Shown here piece after piece: positions 56,249 to 64,000 of a stretch of 64,000 bases of DNA. Source of the DNA: Lachnospiraceae bacterium (GTDB lineage Bacteria; Bacillota; Clostridia; Lachnospirales; Lachnospiraceae); the NCBI GenBank assembly GCA_014804445.1, contig JAAUZU010000023.1:82989-146988 (forward strand). Direction: 5' to 3'. The notes beneath the pieces were generated by a model. The model had not been told where the DNA came from. It did no database searches and saw only the letters and a list, made by a program, of their open reading frames with translations. The translations under genes and the position numbers were made by a program. Within the stretch, counting starts at the first letter, position 1, and the number at the start of each line of letters is the position of its first letter.

Positions 56249-59200
56249 ATGGAAAATGTATTAAACCTTTTTAGGAAGGAAACCGCAGAATGGTTTGAAA
56301 ATACACTTGGAGAGCCGACACCGGTACAGAAGGAAGCGTGGCAGATGATTGCACAGGAAGAGCATGTGCTTGTGTCGGCGCCGACAGGAACCGGAAAGAC
56401 GCTCTCTGCGTTTCTTGTATTTCTGGATCAAATGAAGCGGCAGGCGGAGGAAGGCACATTAAAGCAGGAACTGCAGCTTGTCTACATTTCTCCCTTGAAA
56501 TCGCTGGCGGCGGATATAAGGGAAAATTTAAGACGCCCTTTGGAGGGAATAGGAGCGGAGGAGGAAATCCAAATCGGCATCCGGACGGGGGATACCTCGC
56601 AGCGGGACAGGCAGAAGATGGTAAAAAATCCGCCGCATATTCTGATTACCACACCGGAATCCCTATACCTGATGCTGACAAGCAAGACAGGACAAAATGT
56701 TTTGGCAACGGCGAAAGCAGTCATCCTGGACGAACTTCACGCCGTTATCGATACGAAGAGAGGCGCACACCTGATGCTGTCACTGGCGCGCCTTGATTTT
56801 CTATGTAAAAAGCCACTGCAGAGGATTGGTTTGTCTGCAACCATTGAGCCGCTTTCCATGGCAGCGGCGTACCTTGCGCCTGAGGAGGTAAAAATTGCAG
56901 CCCCTCTCATGAAAAAGAATGTCAGTCTTGAAGTCTTAAGTCCCTATGCTGACGTTTCCAAGGGCAGGAGAAAAGACCCTGTCTGGGAGGAGCTGGGTGC
57001 ACTTGTCTATCAGTACTGCCAACAGAGCCGCAGTGTGATTGCATTCGTAGAGGGAAGAAGGTATGCGGAAAAGCTGGCGTACTATGTCAATCTGTTAGGC
57101 GGGGAGGGCTTTGCCCGCGTCCATCATGGCAGCTTATCAAAAGAACAGAGAATGGAGACGGAGATGGCGCTGCGCGACGGAAGGCTCCGGCTTTTGTGCG
57201 CTACCTCGTCTATGGAGCTGGGCATTGATGTCGGAGAAATCGACCAGGTGCTGCAGGTCGGCTGTCCCCGTACTATTTCCGGAACCATGCAGCGGTTAGG
57301 ACGGGCGGGACATAACCCCGGCAGAGTCAGTGTGATGTACCTGTTTCCCCGAACAGCGGCGGAATGTGTGTCCTGCGGCATGACAGCGGAGCTTGCCAGA
57401 CAGGGAGGCGTGGAGCACTTAAATCCGCCGAGGGAATGTCTGGATGTGCTGGCGCAGCATTTGGTTTCCATGGCGGCGTTCAGAAGTTATGAGCTGGATG
57501 AGGTGATGGAGATTCTGCCGCGGGCATGGTCTTTCCGGAATATTACAAAAGAAGAGGTAAAATCGGTTCTTGGTATGCTGGCGGGAGACTATGAGCATGA
57601 GCGGGATATTCCTGCGCGCCCGCGTATTTTGTATGACAGAATCCATGAGCGGGTAGAAGGGGACGGCTACAGCAGGATGTTGGCTGTATCGGCGGGCGGC
57701 ACCATTCCCGATAAGGGTCTTTATGATGTCAGGACGGAAGACGGCGTAAAACTGGGGGAGGTGGACGAGGAGTTTGTCTATGAATCCCAGAAAGGCGACA
57801 GATTTATTCTTGGTTCCTTCGCATGGCGGGTTGTGAATATCAGCAAAGATACCGTAACGGTAACGCAGGCACAAATGGAAGGCGCAAGGCTTCCTTTTTG
57901 GCATGGAGAGCTGAAGGGAAGAGACAGGCGGACGGGAGAAGCTTTTGGGCGCATGTTTCGTTCTTTTCAGGAAGCATATGAAAAAGGACAGCTTGCAGAG
58001 ACTTTAAAGAAATTAGGAATGGACGAAACCGCAGTCAGTCTTGCTTCCGGCTATCTGGAAAGACAGATAAAAGCGACGGGGAGCCTGCCGGATAACAAAA
58101 CCATTCTGGTGGAGCATTTCAAGGATTCCTCGGGAAACAGCCAGTTGATGATTCATTCCCTCTTTGGAAGAAGGATTAATGCGCCGCTTGCACTCCTTGC
58201 AGCACAGGCGGTAAGGGACAAAATGGGGATAGAAATCGGAAGTGTGGAGGAAGAGGACGGTATTCTGCTCTATTCCTATGGAAGTCATGTATTGCCGGAG
58301 GGCGTGTTACAGATGGTGGACCCTGACACTTGTATCCGGCAGTTGGAAATTATGCTGCCTGCAACTCCCGTTTTCAATATGGCATTTCGCTATAACAGCG
58401 GACGCGCGCTGATGATGGGAGTAAAGGGCAATGGCAGGCAGCCTTTGTGGATGCAGCGTCTTAGAAGCGCGGAGCTTTTGGAGCAGGTGGTAAGGGAAAA
58501 GGAGCACCCCCTGATTCGGGAAACCCGAAGGGAATGTATGCATGAGCTGTGGGATGCGGAAGGCGTAAAAGAGTTATTGTGCGATATACAGGCGGGAATC
58601 GTGGAGGTACGAGAGGTTTACACGGAAATTCCTTCCCCCATGTCGCTTCCTCTCCAGTGGGGACAGGAGGCAGCAGTCATGTATGACTATTTCCCAACGC
58701 CCCGCGGTATCCATGGGGCGATAGAGGAAGCGCTGAAGCAGGAAAAGGAATTGATTCTGCCGGACAGCAGAGAGCTTGCACAAATGGCGGAGCGGGAAAA
58801 GCTTCCCGAAAATGAAGGGCAGCTTCATTCTCTTTTAATGACGGAAGGCGATTTGGCGGCAGGGGAACTGGAAATTCCGGCAGAGTGGCTGGACAATCTT
58901 GCCAAAGCAGGTCGAGTAAGCTATCTGGAGCAGGGACTATGGATTGCCGCTGAGCATGAGGAGGAATATGCGCTTGCTTTAGAAGAAAAGGAAGGGATGG
59001 AGCAGCCCGAAGCGACGGAGAAAAGGGAGGCGCATCTCCATATTGTAAGGCGTATGCTCCGTTACAGAGGAGGCGCTGACGCAGTACAGACGGCGGCCCG
59101 CTATGGCTGGGATCCATCTTTTGCAGAGACGCTTTTGGAAGAATTGTGTAAAAGAGAAGAAGCCATAAAACAGGAGGAGCGGTATTATCATGCCGTGTTG

Positions 59201-60388
59201 TACCGCCGTGCCAGAAGGCGGACGCTGAAAAACCGCCGCGAAGAGATACAGACCTGTCCGCCTGAGAATTATGCGGCACTTCTGCTTTCTCGGATGGATT
59301 CCGGTGCACCGGCGGCGGAATGTCTGCAAAATACACTGAAGCAGTATGCGGGAGCCGTATTTCCGGCGTCCTATTGGGAAAGTATTCTGCTTCCGAAAAG
59401 GGTAAAGAACTATCGGGAGACGCTGTTGGATTCCTTTCTCGCGGAAGGGGAGTTGTTCTGGCATATGGAGGAGAAGAAAAATCTGCGTTTTGATTATCTG
59501 GCAGATGTGGACTGGGATGCAGATATGGAAGGCTGTGTCAAAGACCTTACGGAAAAGGAACGGATTATTTATGAGGCGCTTTTAAAGCGTGGTGCAAGCT
59601 TTCTGCAGTCACTGAACGGACTTCTTTCCGGCGAATCCCCTTACGATACGCTTTTGTCATTGTTGGAAAAGGGTCTGGTGTGCGCGGACAGCTATGTTCC
59701 GGTGCGCCAGTGGATCGACAGGGAAAAAACAAAAAAGGCAGCAGTCAGGCAGCGGGTCAATGTGCATGTCAAAGCGCTGCGGGCAGGAAGATGGGATGTA
59801 GTAAGGCCCGTCAGGGAGCAGTCCATAGAAGAAAAACTGGAGAGCTGCTTTGACAGAAGCCTGATTTTATGCCGTGAGACAGCGGCGGAATGTAATCTTT
59901 CGTGGCAGGAAGCTTTGTCAGTGCTGCGCATATGGGAGTACACAGGGCAGGCAAGAAGAGGATATTTTGTAGAAGGATTGTCCGGTGCGCAGTTTATCAG
60001 GGGAAAGGATTATCCGGCTGTAACGCGCCTGCTGCAAAATCCGGAGAAAAGAATAATCTGGGTAAATGCGGCGGATCCGGCACAATATTGGGGGAAAGTG
60101 CTGCCGCATAAGGAAGAAAGAAATTTCTTAAATGTGCCGGGCAGCGCTGTCGCATGTTTCGGCGGTATTCCGGTTATGGTCATGGAAAGGCAGGGAAAAA
60201 CACTGCGCGTACTGGAGAAGGAACATCAGGATGTATGTCTGAAGCTCTTTGTGGAGGAATACAAGAGCGGAAAAATTTTCCCCGCACAAAAGCGGATTGT
60301 GGTGAAGGAATATCCGGACATGGCAAGGGAAGCGTTGACAAAGGCGGGATTTTTAAAAGAAATGCAGGATTATGTTTTATACAAATAG
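56249..60388 (+). CDS. lhr: Lhr-type large DEAD/DEAH-box helicase
   Basis: 1,379 residues, superfamily 2 helicase of the Lhr group implicated in DNA repair. Motif I APTGTGKT at 44-51, motif II DELH at 161-164, motif III SAT at 196-198, motif VI QRLGRAGH near 355. It continues with the Lhr winged-helix/beta-barrel module and a C-terminal region of about 500 residues. The N-terminus MENVLNLFRKETAEWF fits the family. The ATG at 56249 follows AAGGA. Confidence 0.92.
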   Translation: MENVLNLFRKETAEWFENTLGEPTPVQKEAWQMIAQEEHVLVSAPTGTGKTLSAFLVFLDQMKRQAEEGTLKQELQLVYISPLKSLAADIRENLRRPLEGIGAEEEIQIGIRTGDTSQRDRQKMVKNPPHILITTPESLYLMLTSKTGQNVLATAKAVILDELHAVIDTKRGAHLMLSLARLDFLCKKPLQRIGLSATIEPLSMAAAYLAPEEVKIAAPLMKKNVSLEVLSPYADVSKGRRKDPVWEELGALVYQYCQQSRSVIAFVEGRRYAEKLAYYVNLLGGEGFARVHHGSLSKEQRMETEMALRDGRLRLLCATSSMELGIDVGEIDQVLQVGCPRTISGTMQRLGRAGHNPGRVSVMYLFPRTAAECVSCGMTAELARQGGVEHLNPPRECLDVLAQHLVSMAAFRSYELDEVMEILPRAWSFRNITKEEVKSVLGMLAGDYEHERDIPARPRILYDRIHERVEGDGYSRMLAVSAGGTIPDKGLYDVRTEDGVKLGEVDEEFVYESQKGDRFILGSFAWRVVNISKDTVTVTQAQMEGARLPFWHGELKGRDRRTGEAFGRMFRSFQEAYEKGQLAETLKKLGMDETAVSLASGYLERQIKATGSLPDNKTILVEHFKDSSGNSQLMIHSLFGRRINAPLALLAAQAVRDKMGIEIGSVEEEDGILLYSYGSHVLPEGVLQMVDPDTCIRQLEIMLPATPVFNMAFRYNSGRALMMGVKGNGRQPLWMQRLRSAELLEQVVREKEHPLIRETRRECMHELWDAEGVKELLCDIQAGIVEVREVYTEIPSPMSLPLQWGQEAAVMYDYFPTPRGIHGAIEEALKQEKELILPDSRELAQMAEREKLPENEGQLHSLLMTEGDLAAGELEIPAEWLDNLAKAGRVSYLEQGLWIAAEHEEEYALALEEKEGMEQPEATEKREAHLHIVRRMLRYRGGADAVQTAARYGWDPSFAETLLEELCKREEAIKQEERYYHAVLYRRARRRTLKNRREEIQTCPPENYAALLLSRMDSGAPAAECLQNTLKQYAGAVFPASYWESILLPKRVKNYRETLLDSFLAEGELFWHMEEKKNLRFDYLADVDWDADMEGCVKDLTEKERIIYEALLKRGASFLQSLNGLLSGESPYDTLLSLLEKGLVCADSYVPVRQWIDREKTKKAAVRQRVNVHVKALRAGRWDVVRPVREQSIEEKLESCFDRSLILCRETAAECNLSWQEALSVLRIWEYTGQARRGYFVEGLSGAQFIRGKDYPAVTRLLQNPEKRIIWVNAADPAQYWGKVLPHKEERNFLNVPGSAVACFGGIPVMVMERQGKTLRVLEKEHQDVCLKLFVEEYKSGKIFPAQKRIVVKEYPDMAREALTKAGFLKEMQDYVLYK

Positions 60389-60400
60389 GGTTCTGGGCTA

Positions 60401-60452
60401 TAAAAAAGGCGTTCTCCTTATGAAGTATATCTTCGTGAGGAGTAACGCCTTT
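60401..60452 (-). terminator. Terminator between lhr and the OFA transporter gene
   Basis: A long hairpin: AAAGGCGTT (60405-60413) pairs with AACGCCTTT (60444-60452), then CTCCT with AGGAG and an inner stem ending in GAAG/CTTC around TATAT. On the minus strand it is followed by TTTTTTA, so it best serves the transporter gene; on the plus strand the T run is weak but it may also end lhr. Confidence 0.8.
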
Positions 60453-60483
60453 GTGATTTTATTCTTCTGCCGTAATGATTCTT

Positions 60484-61782
60484 TTAGTTCGCCTTTTTAT
60501 CTGTTTTAGAAGGGCGTACCAAAAAGATACTGATAAGCAGCGCTATAATATAGAGCGCGATTGTCAAATACAATACATTCTGATAGCCCACCGGATTGAT
60601 ATGGGAATCAGGATCAGGTGTCCCTGTTTTGTTTACAATCAGGTTGGCAATCTGGTTACCGGTCAAGCCTGCAAACGCCCATGCGGACAAGGTGATTCCA
60701 TGAATCGCGCTGATGCTGCCCATGCCGTAATGGTCGGAAAGAAGAGTAGGCACATTGGAGAAACCGCCGCCGTAGCCTGCGTTTACCACAAAGAGTAATC
60801 CCAAAACCAGAATTGTCAAAAGAATATTTCCCTGTCCGTTTTTGATGCCGCTTGTCAAAATTACCAGTCCCGTGAAGGCAATGGAAAGGATGAAAATTAA
60901 CTTGTAAATAGTATTTCTATCCTTCATTTTGTCCGCCCATGCAGAGAAACCGAGGCGTCCGCCTGCATTAAAGACTGCGGATACGGTGGAAATCACACCA
61001 ACCATTCCGGCAAGACCGATACACTTCACAATCATTTTTTCTTGAGAAATCAGTGCAAGACCGCAAGTTATATTGATGTAGAACATCAGCCAGATACCAA
61101 TATAATTTGTAATCGGACGGCTTTTGATGACGGACATAATGCTCTGTCCCTTTTCTTTTTTCTGAGGCTCATGCCAGCCGGCAGGTTTCTTTAACAGCAA
61201 ATGTCCGACAAACATCATCACGAAATAAACACATGCTAAGATGAAAAACATTTTGTAAATGCCGTCGTCACCCAGATTTTTTAGCAAAGCTTCCATAATA
61301 GGGCTTGCAATTGCCTTTGCGGCACCGAAACCTGCAACGGCAAGACCTGTGGCAAGACCCTTTTTATCTTCAAACCAGAGCATAAGCGTTTTAACAGGAG
61401 AAAGATAACCCGTGCCGAGACCAATACCCATGATAAAGCCGTAGCACACATAGATACCGATTAATGCAATAGGACTTCCCTTATGCTGGCCGCCGTAGTA
61501 TATGAAAAATCCGGTGCCGGCCATACCCAGTGCAAAACTGATGGCAGCGATAAGCGAAGATTTGTGAATGTCCTTTTCCACCACATTACCCAAAAATGCC
61601 GCTGACATGCCGAGGAAAAAGATGGCAAAGCTGAATGCCCATTCTGTCGCTCCCTTTGAGAAGCCTATATAATCAGCAATTTCCTGACTGAAAATGGACC
61701 AGCAGTATACAGTACCTATGCTGCAATGGAGCAAAAGCGCCGGAATAGCAGCACATATCCATTTGTTTTGATTCTTGTTCAT
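60484..61782 (-). CDS. OFA-family MFS transporter (oxalate/formate antiporter-like)
   Basis: 432 residues, 12 TM helices. Contains the OFA-type stretches GTVYCWSIFSQEIADYIGFS near the N-terminus and YGFIMGIGLGTGYLSPVKT in the fourth-fifth TM region. Family members exchange oxalate/formate or carry other monocarboxylates; the substrate here is not predictable. The ATG at 61780-61782 follows GAAAGGAAG; a longer reading adds a basic segment of 23 residues without a site. It lies 78 bp downstream of the PocR gene on the same strand. Confidence 0.88.
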   Translation of the reverse strand: MNKNQNKWICAAIPALLLHCSIGTVYCWSIFSQEIADYIGFSKGATEWAFSFAIFFLGMSAAFLGNVVEKDIHKSSLIAAISFALGMAGTGFFIYYGGQHKGSPIALIGIYVCYGFIMGIGLGTGYLSPVKTLMLWFEDKKGLATGLAVAGFGAAKAIASPIMEALLKNLGDDGIYKMFFILACVYFVMMFVGHLLLKKPAGWHEPQKKEKGQSIMSVIKSRPITNYIGIWLMFYINITCGLALISQEKMIVKCIGLAGMVGVISTVSAVFNAGGRLGFSAWADKMKDRNTIYKLIFILSIAFTGLVILTSGIKNGQGNILLTILVLGLLFVVNAGYGGGFSNVPTLLSDHYGMGSISAIHGITLSAWAFAGLTGNQIANLIVNKTGTPDPDSHINPVGYQNVLYLTIALYIIALLISIFLVRPSKTDKKAN

Positions 61783-61860
61783 TTTTCTACTTCCTTTCAT
61801 TCGTATCGAATTAATCCTTGTCATTCTACTCCTAATTGATAAAAATTTCAAGGTTTATGG

Positions 61861-62646
61861 TTAGTTCTGCTCAAAAAGAGAAGCCAAAACAGAGGTTGAG
61901 TTTGTAATTTCTGCCACGGATTTTTCGATATCATTGTAAATAACAGCAGACTGCGAAGACAAATCCTGCATACTTTTTGCCACTACAGCAAAGCCGACGC
62001 CTGCTTCACCGCTTCTTGCCGCTTCAATACTTGCGTTTAAGGAAAGCATTTTCTGTTTGGTTGCAATTGCCTTTAAGTGGCTGGTATTGCCGTTAATGGT
62101 TTGGATAATCTGGGTTGAATGTTGGATTTCCTGTTTCAGAATATCCAGTCGGCCGGTATTGTTGTATTTAAAGTATTCAAGATTTACAAGCTGGTTTACA
62201 ATGATGCCCAAAAGATTAGCGGCAGAACGGATTCTTGCTTCTGTGCTGATGGGTACTTCACGGAGCGCCTTTATGTATTGTTCGGGGTCTATGCCGAGTT
62301 CTCTTGCCGTTTCCCGGAAAGCATCTTCATCGGGAGGATTGGGAAGCACCTGTCCGCCGATGATGGCTCCTACTTTTTGACCGTCTACAACGATGTCCAC
62401 CGAAAAATCCATCAATCCGGCATGGCAGAAGTAAGTACCGGTGCATTCGTTGTCACATTTTACGCAGCGGCGGTTGCCCTCCGAAGAACCGCGGGTATAT
62501 TTCATACAAAAATCTGTAAAATTACTGCCCTCTGTCAGATATTCTCCGTGTATTCCGACTGCTATGGCGGCAAGACCGGTGGCATTAGAAAAATTATCCT
62601 GAATCTCCTGCAGCTTCGATAAGTCCATAAAGTCTTTTAATTCCAT
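61861..62646 (-). CDS. PocR-domain soluble mini-chemoreceptor
   Basis: 261 residues, no TM. Residues about 8-165 form a PocR-type sensory domain (LQEIQDNFSNATGLAAIAV, then a Cys cluster RRCVKCDNECTGTYFCHAGL and VDGQKVGAIIGGQVL). After a coiled coil, the C-terminus has only the tip of a methyl-accepting signalling hairpin (LSLNASIEAARSGEAGVGFAVV near 205-226) and ends shortly after. The ATG at 62644-62646 follows GGAGGAATTC. Possibly cotranscribed with the OFA transporter. The ligand is unknown. Confidence 0.88.
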   Translation of the reverse strand: MELKDFMDLSKLQEIQDNFSNATGLAAIAVGIHGEYLTEGSNFTDFCMKYTRGSSEGNRRCVKCDNECTGTYFCHAGLMDFSVDIVVDGQKVGAIIGGQVLPNPPDEDAFRETARELGIDPEQYIKALREVPISTEARIRSAANLLGIIVNQLVNLEYFKYNNTGRLDILKQEIQHSTQIIQTINGNTSHLKAIATKQKMLSLNASIEAARSGEAGVGFAVVAKSMQDLSSQSAVIYNDIEKSVAEITNSTSVLASLFEQN

Positions 62647-62708
62647 GAATTCCTCCATTCCGAATCAGCCGGATAGCGCCGGATTGACTCTTTCCTCTTT
62701 TATATAGC

Positions 62709-62737
62709 ATTATACTTCATTCCGAAGAAATTTACAA
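62709..62737 (-). promoter_or_regulatory. Sigma-A promoter of the PocR receptor gene
   Basis: Minus-strand TTGTAA (62737-62732) and a perfect TATAAT (62714-62709) are spaced by 17 bp. The leader is about 55 nt and contains repeated CCGG motifs that could form a small hairpin. Confidence 0.7.
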
Positions 62738-62777
62738 TTTCAGATAGTTAAAAACCAAATAATTCTTTGTTTTCTAT

Positions 62778-63833
62778 TTACTTCGTCATGAGGTCAGATT
62801 TGTAAAAATAAACCGTCCCGCGCATGTAGAGAGCGATATAATCTTCAGAAACATAATAATAGTCTGCTACCTGACAACGAAGCAGTTCCTCCGTATTGCG
62901 TTTTGTCTCTTCCGTCCATGGAAAAGGGAAGCGTTCCATTTCATAGCCGGATTGTTCTACGGCTTCCCGAAGCATTTCGTTTGGCGAATCCACCGCCGCC
63001 GTTGTCTCCAGCCAGTCAGCAACGCCCAGACTGCTTTCTCCTTCGTAGGAAGGATATTCTCCGCCCTGTTCCCACCAGCTTTCATCAAAGGGATGGTAAT
63101 TCGGGTAAAACATGGGGTCATAATGATATCCTGCCGTATCGTAATCTTCCAAATCGGAGAAGAAAATCAGTTTGGGAGAAAAGACTTCTTCATAGATTTT
63201 CAGACGATTTGCATCGATGTCCCTGCCAATAGAACTGTCCGTTTCTTCGGGGCGGGCCACATAGACCAAAAACAAGCCGTTTTGATAATCGTTTACCTCA
63301 TTTATCATAGGGGCATCCCAATGGAACCGATAGCGTTCTACAGAATCCACTGCAATCTGTCCTTCCCGGTATTCCAGATAATACCGGATGCCGCCCTTCC
63401 ATGAGGAAGCGTTTTGATAATCTAAGGTTGGCAGCAGCACTGTGCCGTCGGACGCCAGAATCTCGGTAAAGCCGGCGCGGAAGTTGTGATTTTGAGACAA
63501 TAGAAAATAGCTGCCATCTTCCTTTGGAGAAAAAATATAAAAGGAGCCTTCATTATCATAGCACCCCTGCGTGGTTTCTATATAAAGAAACAACTCTTCT
63601 TTTCCATCCCCCGTAATATCGTAAGCTGTAGAATGTGCGATATAGGGCAGATCAAGATATTCTATAGAAAGTGTTATATCAGTTAATAAAACGCGCGCTG
63701 CCTTGGGAAACTGTACGGAAATATATTTGACAAAACCTGAATTTGTTTCGGAAGCAGACTTTGCCCCACTCCAAATTATCATTCCGATGATGCATGTCAG
63801 TAATGTAATTCCCTTTAGGAAATATTTTTTCAC
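62778..63833 (-). CDS. Membrane-anchored or secreted protein of unknown function
   Basis: 351 residues. The N-terminus MKKYFLKGITLLTCIIGMIIWSGAKS is a signal peptide or anchor (hydrophobic about 8-22). The rest is extracytoplasmic, rich in Tyr, Asp and Glu. One segment, TAYDITGDGKEELFLYIE near 70-87, resembles a calcium-binding FG-GAP/VCBS-type loop. No family recognised with confidence. Minus strand, about 130 bp upstream of the PocR gene. Confidence 0.75.
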   Translation of the reverse strand: MKKYFLKGITLLTCIIGMIIWSGAKSASETNSGFVKYISVQFPKAARVLLTDITLSIEYLDLPYIAHSTAYDITGDGKEELFLYIETTQGCYDNEGSFYIFSPKEDGSYFLLSQNHNFRAGFTEILASDGTVLLPTLDYQNASSWKGGIRYYLEYREGQIAVDSVERYRFHWDAPMINEVNDYQNGLFLVYVARPEETDSSIGRDIDANRLKIYEEVFSPKLIFFSDLEDYDTAGYHYDPMFYPNYHPFDESWWEQGGEYPSYEGESSLGVADWLETTAAVDSPNEMLREAVEQSGYEMERFPFPWTEETKRNTEELLRCQVADYYYVSEDYIALYMRGTVYFYKSDLMTK

Positions 63834-63944
63834 AGCACACCAGCGCCTTTCTCACACAGATTTCTTTTCTCTAAAATTATACCATGATTTTATGCCATAG
63901 CAATAAGGTTTGAAACACAAAATTTTCCTTTCTTTCTTTTTGTC

Positions 63945-63998
63945 TTGCAAGGAAGAGAAAAGTATGGTAATATACATATATATTTAAGAATCTTAAAT
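63945..63998 (+). promoter_or_regulatory. Promoter with operator-like palindrome at the window edge
   Basis: TTGCAA (63945-63950) and TATAAT-like TAATAT (63968-63973) are spaced by 17 bp and point out of the window. Directly downstream, ATTTAAGA-A-TCTTAAAT (63982-63998) is a perfect palindrome with 8-bp arms that would cover the transcription start, a typical repressor position. The regulated gene is outside the window. Confidence 0.55.
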
Positions 63999-64000
63999 AA

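Noticed and set aside
58677..59336. 219-codon minus-strand frame inside lhr
   Set aside because: Pro- and Ser-rich shadow of the helicase reading frame.
42834..60388. GC-richer segment right of tRNA-Arg as a genomic island integrated at the tRNA
   Set aside because: The left end of the window (ftsH, tilS region) is similarly GC-rich; the AT-rich part is the origin-proximal block. No integrase and no repeated tRNA 3' end were seen.

Overview
The window is a chromosomal replication-origin region of a low-GC Gram-positive anaerobe, most likely a Lachnospiraceae member (Bacillota, Clostridia). The evidence is the classic order gyrA-gyrB-recF-S4 protein-dnaN-dnaA // rpmH-rnpA-yidD-yidC-jag-mnmE-mnmG-rsmG-parA-parB, together with sporulation-associated genes (yabP, yabQ, a spoIIE-like phosphatase, a CotS-like kinase) and families I associate with Lachnospiraceae (DUF3881, DUF4446). 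Genes diverge from an origin at about 26.8-27.13 kb.

Left arm (1-26.8 kb, nearly all minus strand): a truncated GH13 alpha-glycosidase at the edge; tilS-hpt-ftsH; a spoIIE-like phosphatase gene whose product lacks the membrane domain; divIC, yabQ, yabP, rqcP, hup, mazG; a PEGA lipoprotein; a CotS-like kinase; CCA-adding enzyme; a TIGR01440 protein; a zinc-ribbon membrane protein. A HAD phosphatase and a soluble CZB chemoreceptor are the only plus-strand genes before gyrA, gyrB, recF, dnaN and dnaA. DnaA boxes lie on both sides of dnaA (bipartite oriC), with a 31-bp pure A/T unwinding candidate beside a perfect box.

Right arm, 27-42.8 kb: rpmH-rnpA-yidD-yidC-jag, mnmE-mnmG-rsmG, a DegS/DegU-like two-component pair, then an unusual 1.16-kb stretch before parA. 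That stretch holds two perfect parS sites, one degenerate site, a small DUF3781 gene and three very long DNA/RNA hairpins. Two of the hairpins share an 86-bp core in opposite orientation but have unrelated, still palindromic, outer arms. This is the most novel structure in the window. parA, parB, a DUF4446 protein, an HD-GYP protein, serS, a DUF3881 protein and a tRNA-Arg(CCU) follow.

Right arm, 42.9-64 kb: a ten-gene Mrp/Mbh-type cation antiporter operon (E, F, G, MbhD-like, MbhE-MbhF fusion, C, then four D-type ion-translocating subunits) with no hydrogenase or other catalytic partner; a zinc-type macrodomain hydrolase; a large ankyrin-repeat protein; a tail-anchored unknown protein; an Lhr-type helicase of 1,379 residues; then, on the minus strand, an OFA-family MFS transporter downstream of a PocR-domain mini-chemoreceptor, and an unknown membrane-anchored protein. 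A promoter with an overlapping 17-bp palindrome at the right edge probably serves a gene outside the window.
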